A stretch of DNA of 5,307 nucleotides. Source: Brevundimonas sp. UBA986 (GTDB lineage Bacteria; Pseudomonadota; Alphaproteobacteria; Caulobacterales; Caulobacteraceae). Every line of letters starts with the position of its first letter. Position 1 is the stretch's first letter. The DNA is taken from the NCBI GenBank assembly GCA_002292165.1, contig DBBK01000262.1, positions 572 to 5,878 on the forward strand, read 5' to 3'. The position numbers and the translations under genes are program-made. Shown here one piece after another: positions 1-5,307 of this stretch. Under the pieces are notes generated by a model that did no database searches, was not told the origin of the DNA, and saw nothing but the letters and a program-made list of their open reading frames with translations.

Positions 1-1261
<1,261 letters not shown>

Positions 1262-1312
1262 GATTGGCTTAATAGTGGGCCACAGGGCGTTTCGCCACTT
1301 CGGCCACGCCGA

Positions 1313-1780
1313 TCAATGATCGTGGCGGGCGCCGTGGCGGGTGAAGATCAGGCCTTCGCGCTTGGACGGCTCGGCGCCTTCGATGGCCGTGCCGTAGAGC
1401 TCGAGCTTGTGCCCGACCAGCTGGAAGCCGAGGCGTTCGGCGATCTCGGTCTTCAGCCGCTCGATCTCGGCGTCGAAGAATTCGATGACCTCGCCGGTGC
1501 GGGTGTCGATCAGGTGATCGTGGTGATCGTCGCCAGCCTCTTCATAGCGGCTGCGGCCGTCGCCGAAATCGTGCTTCTCGACCACGCCCGCTTCCTCGAA
1601 CAGACGCACGGTCCGGTAGACGGTGGCGATCGAGATATGGGGGTCGATGGCGGAAGCGCGGCGGTACAGCTCCTCCACGTCCGGATGGTCCTCGGCGTTC
1701 GACAGCACCCGCGCGATCACGCGCCGCTGCTCGGTCATCCGCATGCCGCGTTCGGCGCAAAGCTTTTCGATCCGGTCCAT
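1313..1780 (-). CDS. fur: Fur family ferric uptake regulator
   Basis: Iron-responsive dimeric transcriptional repressor of 155 residues, close to the usual Fur length. The N-terminal winged helix spans about residues 1-83, with the DNA-recognition segment ISIATVYRTVRLFEEAGVV at 49-67. The C-terminal metal-binding and dimerisation domain follows, with the HHDH motif at 86-89. Aligned to E. coli Fur with an offset of one residue, H32, E80, H87 and H89, and H86, D88, E107 and H124, occupy the metal-ligand positions. The structural-zinc Cys93 and Cys96 of E. coli Fur are replaced by Asp92 and Thr95, which is common in alphaproteobacterial Fur/Mur proteins. A manganese-sensing Mur role, as in rhizobia, therefore cannot be excluded from sequence; the Caulobacterales-like context favours iron. 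The start fits the family N-terminus but has only a weak ribosome site. It lies 23 bases after rimI, so read-through transcription or coupling is likely. Confidence 0.93.
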   Translation of the reverse strand: MDRIEKLCAERGMRMTEQRRVIARVLSNAEDHPDVEELYRRASAIDPHISIATVYRTVRLFEEAGVVEKHDFGDGRSRYEEAGDDHHDHLIDTRTGEVIEFFDAEIERLKTEIAERLGFQLVGHKLELYGTAIEGAEPSKREGLIFTRHGARHDH

Positions 1781-1803
1781 GGTTCGACAGGATAGAGGCG
1801 ACC

Positions 1804-2286
1804 TCAGCCGGAGGGAAGCCGCTCTTGCAGGTTGAGTGCGAGAAGTCGCGCATCGACGCGGCTGCCGTCGGCTTTTTCATAGTAGTTTCTGCGCAGACCG
1901 GTCTCGACGAAGCCGAGGCGGGCGTAGAGGGCGCGGGCGCCGGCATTGTCCTCGGCGACCTCGAGGAACAGGCTGATCGCCCCGGCGCGAGCGGCGATTT
2001 CGGCAGCGACCCGGGTCAACTGCGCGCCCAGCCCCGCGCGGCGGGCGGCGGGACGGACGGCCAGGGTCAGGATCTCGGCCTCGTCCAGCACCACGCGGCA
2101 CAGGATGAAGCCGTCGGTCGCGTGGACGGCGAAGACCCCGGCCTGCCCCAGAAGGCTGTCCAGGGCGGGGGCGTCCCAGGGGCTGGAGAAGGCCTCGGCG
2201 TGGATGGCGGCAAGCGCGGAGGCGAGGTCGGGCGCGTCCTCCGGGCCGGGGGAGACGGTCAGCCCGGAAGCGGATGATTCGGTCAC
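1804..2286 (-). CDS. rimI: RimI-type ribosomal protein bS18-alanine N-acetyltransferase (GNAT)
   Basis: GNAT-fold acetyl-CoA-dependent N-acetyltransferase of 160 residues. The family's known role is acetylation of the N-terminal Ala of ribosomal protein bS18, and some homologues act more broadly. Acetyl-CoA binding motif A is visible as ILTLAVRP followed by RRAGLGAQL (about 72-90). The RimI-type C-terminal block carries LEV (Glu109), N114, ALYARLGF (Tyr121) and RRNYYE (132-137). Glu109 and Tyr121 align with the catalytic Glu103 and Tyr115 of E. coli RimI. It begins with GTG, and that codon overlaps the tsaB TGA as GTGA. This 4-base overlap implies translational coupling and supports the start, since no good Shine-Dalgarno is seen. 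Linkage of rimI to tsaB is common in bacteria and strengthens the RimI call over a generic GNAT. A short N-terminal extension (about residues 1-18) is poorly conserved. Confidence 0.92.
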   Translation of the reverse strand: MTESSASGLTVSPGPEDAPDLASALAAIHAEAFSSPWDAPALDSLLGQAGVFAVHATDGFILCRVVLDEAEILTLAVRPAARRAGLGAQLTRVAAEIAARAGAISLFLEVAEDNAGARALYARLGFVETGLRRNYYEKADGSRVDARLLALNLQERLPSG

Positions 2287-3011
2287 GACGGCTTCGCAGG
2301 TCGCGCCTGACCGGGCAGGCGGGTCGGCGGAGTCGCATCGGGCGCGCGCAGATAGAGCGGTGCGGGCGGGGAGGTCGCCGGATCAGCGGCGATCGTCAGG
2401 GCGGCGAGGGCGGCGGGGGTCGGGACGGTAATGAGGGCGGGCGCGAAGCCCGGGGCGCGAACGTCCAGTTCATCGGGTGACGAGGGCGGCGGCGCGCCCC
2501 GCAACATGGGCTCCAGAATCAACGGTCCGCCACTGCCCACGACGGTGGAGGCGATATGGCCCTCGGTCGCGATCCCGAAAGCGTCTTCGATCCGGATGGC
2601 GGCTGCGGCATTGGTCGGAACGCCGTCGAGAAAGGTCTGGACATAGACTTGGCCCCGGCGGGCGTCGATCGCGGCGACGATGGCGATCGATGCATCGATG
2701 TCCAGGGCGGAGGCCGCCAGTCCCGCCAGGGTCGAGATCCCGACGACCGGCACGCCGAGCGCCGCGCCCAGCCCCTGGGCGAAGGCGAGGCCGACACGCA
2801 GGCCGGTGAAGGAGCCGGGGCCGACGGTGACGCCGATGCGCTCGACGCCCTCGAAGCCGCCCGCCTCCGCCACGGCGTCGCGGACGAGACCGCCGATCCG
2901 CTCCTGATGCCCCTTGGCCATGGGTTCGATGCGGACGCCGAGCGGCCGGTCGCCGTCGAAGACGGCGGCGGTGCAGGCGTTCAGCGCCGTATCGATGACG
3001 AGGACCTTCAT
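2283..3011 (-). CDS. tsaB: TsaB, tRNA threonylcarbamoyladenosine biosynthesis subunit
   Basis: ASKHA-fold, probably non-catalytic partner of TsaD. With TsaD and TsaE it transfers the threonylcarbamoyl group to A37 of ANN-decoding tRNAs (t6A); cytoplasmic. The 242 residues fit the family length. Signature elements are the N-terminal strand VLVIDTALNACTAAV (3-17), GHQERI (34-39), the hallmark GPGSFTGLRVGLAFAQGLG (64-82), a second half with AAIDARRGQVYVQ (113-124), and the C-terminal PLYLRAPDATPP (218-229) before a Pro-rich tail. The metal-binding HxxxH of TsaD is absent, which separates it from that homologue. The ATG is preceded by AGAGGT at 3018-3023, six bases upstream, a good ribosome site. 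It is the first gene of the minus-strand cluster and overlaps rimI by 4 bases. Its promoter should lie in 3012-3092 or upstream in the Xre gene, but I cannot identify it. Confidence 0.94.
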   Translation of the reverse strand: MKVLVIDTALNACTAAVFDGDRPLGVRIEPMAKGHQERIGGLVRDAVAEAGGFEGVERIGVTVGPGSFTGLRVGLAFAQGLGAALGVPVVGISTLAGLAASALDIDASIAIVAAIDARRGQVYVQTFLDGVPTNAAAAIRIEDAFGIATEGHIASTVVGSGGPLILEPMLRGAPPPSSPDELDVRAPGFAPALITVPTPAALAALTIAADPATSPPAPLYLRAPDATPPTRLPGQARPAKPS

Positions 3012-3017
3012 GGGCGG

Positions 3018-3023
3018 ACCTCT
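3018..3023 (-). promoter_or_regulatory. Shine-Dalgarno site of tsaB
   Basis: On the minus strand this reads AGAGGT, six bases before the tsaB ATG. It fixes the start and is the clearest ribosome site in the left-hand cluster, where rimI, fur and miaB have weak or no such sites. Confidence 0.6.
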
Positions 3024-3034
3024 ATCCGCGCAGG

Positions 3035-3062
3035 GCCCGGATGGCGAGGCCCGGATGGCGAG
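3035..3062. repeat. Perfect 14-base tandem duplication between tsaB and the Xre gene
   Basis: The unit GCCCGGATGGCGAG occurs twice head to tail with no mismatch (3035-3048 and 3049-3062). It lies in the 81-base gap between the stop of the short Xre regulator and the start of tsaB, upstream of the tsaB ribosome site. It looks like a simple slippage duplication. It may be neutral, or it may change the spacing of the tsaB leader or promoter. No function can be read from it. Confidence 0.75.
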
Positions 3063-3092
3063 ACCTTCGCCGCGTGGATGGTCAGCGGCCGG

Positions 3093-3518
3093 TTACCGCG
3101 AGGCCAGAGCGTCCACGATGGTCGCCACGGCCCGCCGGGCCTCGCGGCTCTCGATCAGGCCGAAGCCGGTCGCCACAGCCCGCCCCTCGACGCTGGCGCT
3201 GAGGAAGCGCAGACCGGTCAGCCATTCGGCCTCGGCCGCGTCCGAGCCGCTCTTGCGGGGCCCGGTCGCCATACCGGCCGGGGCCGCATCCGGCGCGGGC
3301 GGCGGGAAGAAGCCGGCCGTCGAGGTGGCGAGCACGGTGGCGATCCGGTGCAGGCGCGAGACCGAAACCCGATTGGTCCCGGCCTCATACTTCTGGATTT
3401 GCTGGGGACTGATGCCCAGCCGGTCCGAAAGCGCCTGTTGCGACAGGCCGAGCGCGGCGCGGCGCTGGGCGATGCGCGCCCCGACGAAGGCGTCCACCTG
3501 GTCCGGCGATCTCGGCAT
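3093..3518 (-). CDS. Short Xre/Cro-family helix-turn-helix transcriptional regulator
   Basis: Likely DNA-binding regulator of 141 residues. An Xre/HTH_3 domain covers about residues 12-67. Helix 2 reads GLSQQALSDRLG (24-35), followed by the recognition helix SPQQIQKYEAGTNRVSV (37-53) and helices 4-5 RLHRIATVLATS; these are textbook Cro/CI features. A Pro/Ala-rich linker (71-82) leads to a C-terminal segment (about 95-141) with predicted helices and ending EARRAVATIVDALAS. I do not recognise it as a sensor domain; it may serve dimerisation. The ATG at 3518 is chosen because GGAGGG lies just upstream and the HTH starts properly from it. A palindromic operator (GTTTCATGAAAC) lies 30 bases upstream of the ATG, which suggests autoregulation. 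Its neighbour at 3599-4210 is a second Xre protein with a related HTH. Target genes beyond itself are unknown. Confidence 0.85.
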   Translation of the reverse strand: MPRSPDQVDAFVGARIAQRRAALGLSQQALSDRLGISPQQIQKYEAGTNRVSVSRLHRIATVLATSTAGFFPPPAPDAAPAGMATGPRKSGSDAAEAEWLTGLRFLSASVEGRAVATGFGLIESREARRAVATIVDALASR

Positions 3519-3522
3519 CCAT

Positions 3523-3528
3523 CCCTCC
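3523..3528 (-). promoter_or_regulatory. Shine-Dalgarno site of the short Xre gene
   Basis: Reads GGAGGG on the minus strand, ending four bases before the chosen ATG (3518). An overlapping ATG at 3522 lies in another frame and would encode a different, unconvincing 67-residue-class product. The HTH homology decides for 3518. Confidence 0.6.
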
Positions 3529-3548
3529 AGCGCTATCCGGAGAGCAGA

Positions 3549-3588
3549 GTTTCATGAAACGAAACCATTTGCAACTTATTCGTTTCAT
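3549..3588. promoter_or_regulatory. Operator-like cluster upstream of the short Xre gene
   Basis: An AT-rich island in GC-rich DNA. It contains a perfect 12-base palindrome GTTTCATGAAAC (3549-3560) and a perfect 10-base inverted repeat, ATGAAACGAA (3554-3563) against TTCGTTTCAT (3579-3588), with a 15-base spacer. The two share the TGAAAC half-site. The 8-mer TGAAACGA occurs here on the plus strand (3555-3562) and on the minus strand (3580-3587), about 25 bp centre to centre, and again before alkB at 4264-4271. The cluster lies in the 80-base gap between the stop of the larger Xre gene and the start of the short one, where an autoregulatory operator is expected. Promoter hexamers are ambiguous: TTGCAA (3569-3574) and minus-strand GTTTCA (3555-3560) are candidate -35 elements. 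As RNA the inverted repeat could form a hairpin but lacks a U tract, so I prefer an operator to a terminator. Confidence 0.7.
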
Positions 3589-3598
3589 TGATCCCGCA

Positions 3599-4210
3599 TT
3601 ACGGATCGAGGCGGGCGATGACGGCGGCGACGCGGGCGGCGCGGCCCCGGTCCAGCACGGTCTCGGCGTTCAGTCCGCCGGGGCCGCCCCGCAGATAGAG
3701 GCGGTCGGCGTCGGCGCGGTCATAGAGGCGGATCAGGCGCGAGCCGTCGGTCAGGTCGATGACGCAGCCTTGATCCCGGCGCGGCCAGCGGCCCGGATCG
3801 AACTCCAGCACCACGCCCGAGGCGGCCCAGGGAGCGAGGTCGTCGTTGGAGAGCTGAAGGCGTTCGATGGAAGCCGATTCCAGAGCCGGGGCGAGAACCG
3901 GAGCGCCGCCCCAACCGCGTCCGCCGCTTTCGACGCCCCTCGCGGGCGGTGCGACGGGGACATCGGCGGCGATCCGGGCGGCGGCGAGGGCGAGGTCTTC
4001 GGGGCTGGCGTCGAGGGCGGCGGTCAGACGCCGCTGAACGTCGGGGCGGAACAGGCCGGGCCGCTTGCCGGCCTCGTACAGGCCCCAGCCCTGACTGGTC
4101 ATGCCGAGCCGGGCGCCGGCCTCGGCCTGGCTCAGCCCGCGGTCGCGGCGCAGGCCGGCCAGGGCCTCGCCGAGGGCGCGCACGTCGCTGTCCTGTTCAA
4201 AGCGGGGCAT
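3599..4210 (-). CDS. Xre-family regulator with S24-like (LexA/CI-type) C-terminal domain
   Basis: Likely repressor or activator of 203 residues. An N-terminal Cro/CI HTH spans about residues 11-69: GLSQAEAGARLG (25-36), then TSQGWGLYEAGKRP (38-51). A Pro/Gly-rich linker (about 84-105) leads to a C-terminal domain (about 118-203) containing LSNDDLAPWAASGVVLEFDP, GCVIDLTDGSRLIRLYDR and LYLRGG, the strand order expected of an S24 peptidase fold. By hand alignment the GDSM-x-P nucleophile region reads DDLAP (123-127), putting Asp124 in place of Ser, and the Lys position is occupied by about Ile160. Autocleavage is therefore unlikely, and the domain may serve dimerisation or ligand sensing. The reading frame stays open far upstream to 4954, but that stretch is antisense to alkB. 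The ATG at 4210 gives a normal HTH start (MPRFEQDSDV). No clear Shine-Dalgarno is present. It is divergent to alkB across 81 bases with an operator-like site between. Confidence 0.8.
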   Translation of the reverse strand: MPRFEQDSDVRALGEALAGLRRDRGLSQAEAGARLGMTSQGWGLYEAGKRPGLFRPDVQRRLTAALDASPEDLALAAARIAADVPVAPPARGVESGGRGWGGAPVLAPALESASIERLQLSNDDLAPWAASGVVLEFDPGRWPRRDQGCVIDLTDGSRLIRLYDRADADRLYLRGGPGGLNAETVLDRGRAARVAAVIARLDP

Positions 4211-4251
4211 GCGGCGGAAAATGACAGGCTTCCGGCAAGGCGGCCAGAACG

Positions 4252-4271
4252 AAATGGTTTCACTGAAACGA
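4252..4271. promoter_or_regulatory. Operator-like site in the divergent Xre/alkB promoter region
   Basis: Contains GTTTCA-C-TGAAAC (4257-4269), a 6-base inverted repeat with a one-base spacer, preceded by AAATGG and followed by GA so that the half-site reads TGAAACGA (4264-4271). The 10-mer AAATGGTTTC (4252-4261) recurs as its reverse complement at 3561-3570 in the other operator cluster. Both surrounding gaps are AT-rich against a GC-rich background. It is 47 bases from the larger Xre start and 22 from the alkB start, so one bound protein could control both divergent genes. Confidence 0.65.
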
Positions 4272-4285
4272 CGTCGGGGTAGACT
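4257..4285 (+). promoter_or_regulatory. Candidate alkB promoter overlapping the operator
   Basis: GTTTCA (4257-4262) and TAGACT (4280-4285) are separated by 17 bases. The -10 matches TATAAT at 4 of 6 positions; the -35 matches TTGACA at only 3 of 6. If used, transcription would begin about at the alkB ATG (4292), giving a leaderless message. That agrees with the absence of a good Shine-Dalgarno before alkB. The -35 coincides with the left operator arm, so binding there would repress. This is a weak prediction. Confidence 0.3.
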
Positions 4286-4291
4286 GTCCTC

Positions 4292-4924
4292 ATGAGTCCG
4301 CCGTCCGAAATCCCGACCGGCCTGCCCGGCTTTCGCCTGTGGCCCGCCGCCCTGTCGGAGACGGAACAGGCGGCCCTGGTCGCCGAGGTCTTCGCCGCGA
4401 TAGAAGCCGCGCCCCTCTATCGCCCCGTGACGCCGGGCGGGCGGCCCTTCTCGGTGCGGATGACCAACCTCGGCCCGCTCGGCTGGGTCTCTGACCGCGA
4501 CGGCTACCGCTATCAACCGATCCATCCAGAGACCTGTGAGACGTGGCCGCCGATCCCGCCCGTGCTGCTTGACCTCTGGGATCGCCTGACGGGCTGGCCC
4601 GCTCCGCCCGACGCCTGTCTGGTCAACCTCTATCGTGACGGGGCGAAGATGGGGCTGCATCAGGATCGCGACGAGGCGGATCACGCCGCGCCGGTCCTGT
4701 CGGTCTCGCTGGGCGACACCGCGACCTTCCGCATCGGCCCGGCCGAGGGCGGCCCAAATCCCACTGGCAAGACCCGGACCTTCCGCCTGACCTCCGGCGA
4801 CGTCTGCGCCCTGACCGGGCCGGCAAGGCTGGCGCGGCATGGGATCGACCGGGTGCTGGAGGGCTCGTCGCGCCTGATCCCGGGGGGCGGGCGCCTCAAT
4901 CTGACACTGCGCCGGGCGCTTTAG
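4292..4924 (+). CDS. alkB: AlkB-type alpha-ketoglutarate-dependent DNA/RNA dealkylase
   Basis: Fe(II)/2-oxoglutarate dioxygenase that oxidatively removes methyl and small alkyl groups from N1-methyladenine and N3-methylcytosine in DNA and RNA; cytoplasmic. The 210 residues are close to the 216 of E. coli AlkB, and nearly every key residue aligns. NLYRDGAKMGLHQDRDE (112-128) gives Asn112 and Tyr114 (2OG contacts), iron ligands His123 and Asp125, and Asp127 (E. coli Asp135). The third ligand is His183 (ARHGIDR). RLNLTLR (201-207) supplies Arg201 and Arg207, equivalent to Arg204 and Arg210. LGWVSDRDGYRYQP (63-76) matches the nucleotide-recognition lid, with Trp65 and Tyr72 for E. coli Trp69 and Tyr76. 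The ATG has no convincing ribosome site. No Ada box or ada gene is visible, so control may instead lie with the divergent Xre gene and the intervening operator-like site. Confidence 0.95.
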   Translation: MSPPSEIPTGLPGFRLWPAALSETEQAALVAEVFAAIEAAPLYRPVTPGGRPFSVRMTNLGPLGWVSDRDGYRYQPIHPETCETWPPIPPVLLDLWDRLTGWPAPPDACLVNLYRDGAKMGLHQDRDEADHAAPVLSVSLGDTATFRIGPAEGGPNPTGKTRTFRLTSGDVCALTGPARLARHGIDRVLEGSSRLIPGGGRLNLTLRRAL

Positions 4925-4985
4925 GGACTCGACGGTCGCCGCGGTCGGGATCAAGGTCCCCGTCGCCTACAAACCCGACCCGTTC

Positions 4986-4990
4986 CGGAG
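4986..4990 (+). promoter_or_regulatory. Shine-Dalgarno site of the dienelactone hydrolase family gene
   Basis: GGAG with a flanking C (CGGAG) ends six bases before the ATG at 4997 and supports that start. The 72-base gap after alkB shows no convincing promoter or terminator, so co-transcription with alkB is possible. Confidence 0.5.
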
Positions 4991-4996
4991 CGCCGC

Positions 4997-5307
4997 ATGA
5001 CCGTCCTGATCCGTCCCGAAGGCCAGACCGCCGAAGACCTGAAATTCTCGCGCCGCACCCTCGGCGCCGCGACTGTCGGCGGCCTCTTCTTCAGCCAGTA
5101 TGCGGTCGCGGCCCTGGCCCAGTCGGCCGAGCCCATCGTCACGGATTCGAACGGCCTGACCACTGCCGACGTGACCTATCCGGCGCCGGACGGCTTCGCC
5201 TTGCCCGCCTATGTGGCCCGCCCCGAGGGCGACGGCCCGTTCCCGGTCGTGATCGTGGTGTCCGAGATCTTCGGCGTCCACGCCTATATCCAGGACATCT
5301 GCCGCCG
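4997..5307 (+). CDS. Tat-exported dienelactone hydrolase family protein (N-terminal part only)
   Basis: First 103 codons of a probable alpha/beta hydrolase that runs past the right edge. Residues 1-45 carry a twin-arginine signal: KFSRRTLGAA (16-25, Arg19-Arg20), a hydrophobic stretch to about Leu40, and a likely signal-peptidase site near ALAQSA (39-44). The mature protein would therefore fold in the cytoplasm and be exported to the periplasm. The mature start reads VTYPAPDGFALPAYVARPEGDGPFPVVIVVSEIFGVHAYIQDICRR, split here across 59-103, which is the typical DLH opening; Glu90 of SEIFG matches the conserved Glu next to the catalytic site of dienelactone hydrolase. The Cys-Asp-His triad would lie outside the window, so activity and substrate cannot be judged. 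The CGGAG site supports the start. It lies 72 bases after alkB on the same strand; no functional link to alkB is evident. Confidence 0.85.
   Translation, partial: MTVLIRPEGQTAEDLKFSRRTLGAATVGGLFFSQYAVAALAQSAEPIVTDSNGLTTADVTYPAPDGFALPAYVARPEGDGPFPVVIVVSEIFGVHAYIQDICR

Noticed and set aside
1286..1296. GGCG-TTT-CGCC hairpin between fur and miaB
   Set aside because: Only a 4-base stem and no T run; expected by chance in GC-rich DNA.
1508..1531. Repeated GTGATCGTG pattern in fur
   Set aside because: It arises from the codons for the conserved HHDH metal-binding segment, not from an independent repeat.
2556..3557. Plus-strand open frame of 333 codons across tsaB and the short Xre gene
   Set aside because: It is antisense to two recognised genes, shows no known motif and has GC-driven composition.
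3549..3588. Fur box interpretation of the palindromic cluster
   Set aside because: The sequence resembles neither the GATAATGAT-type Fur repeat nor rhizobial Mur boxes, and its recurrence before two Xre genes points to Xre autoregulation.
3554..4282. Plus-strand open frame of 242 codons
   Set aside because: It is antisense to the larger Xre gene, has Ala/Gly-rich shadow composition, and its start would sit inside the operator palindrome.
4929..4965. Possible hairpin after alkB (CGACG...CGTCG with inner GGGA/TCCC)
   Set aside because: The stems are short, with a large asymmetric bulge and no T tract, so it is not convincing as an intrinsic terminator.
4951..5281. Minus-strand open frames of 70 and 104 codons over the dienelactone hydrolase gene
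   Set aside because: They are antisense to a gene with a clear Tat signal and DLH motifs and have no recognisable content of their own.

Overview
The window is GC-rich, compactly coded bacterial DNA of alphaproteobacterial character, most likely Caulobacterales (Caulobacter/Brevundimonas type). This rests on the base composition, the tsaB-rimI-fur-miaB order, a Fur protein lacking the usual Cys-x-x-Cys zinc site, and a Tat-exported dienelactone-hydrolase-like protein. The genus assignment is inference; no rRNA or other marker is present.

Left part (1-3011, all minus strand): a tight cluster transcribed right to left as tsaB, rimI, fur, miaB. tsaB and rimI overlap by 4 bases (GTGA), rimI and fur are 23 bases apart, and fur and miaB are 51 bases apart. 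TsaB and MiaB both serve modification of tRNA base 37 (t6A and ms2i6A respectively). RimI is a protein N-acetyltransferase. Fur is the iron-responsive repressor, placed just before the gene for an enzyme with two Fe-S clusters. miaB runs off the left edge of the window.

Middle part (3012-4291): two minus-strand genes for Xre/Cro-type helix-turn-helix regulators. One is a short 141-residue protein. The other has 203 residues and a C-terminal region resembling the LexA/CI S24 fold without a recognisable Ser-Lys dyad. Each has an AT-rich operator-like cluster upstream built from the same half-site, TGAAACGA/TCGTTTCA. The second cluster lies in the 81-base divergent gap between the larger regulator and alkB. 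This shared operator system is the most notable feature of the window.

Right part (4292-5307, plus strand): a complete AlkB-type Fe(II)/2-oxoglutarate DNA dealkylase, then, after 72 bases, the start of a Tat-signal-bearing dienelactone hydrolase family protein that continues past the right edge.

The working model, which is inference, is a small regulatory module. One or both Xre proteins bind the shared half-sites, controlling themselves and the DNA-repair gene alkB. I see no tRNA, rRNA, CRISPR array, insertion sequence or convincing intrinsic terminator.
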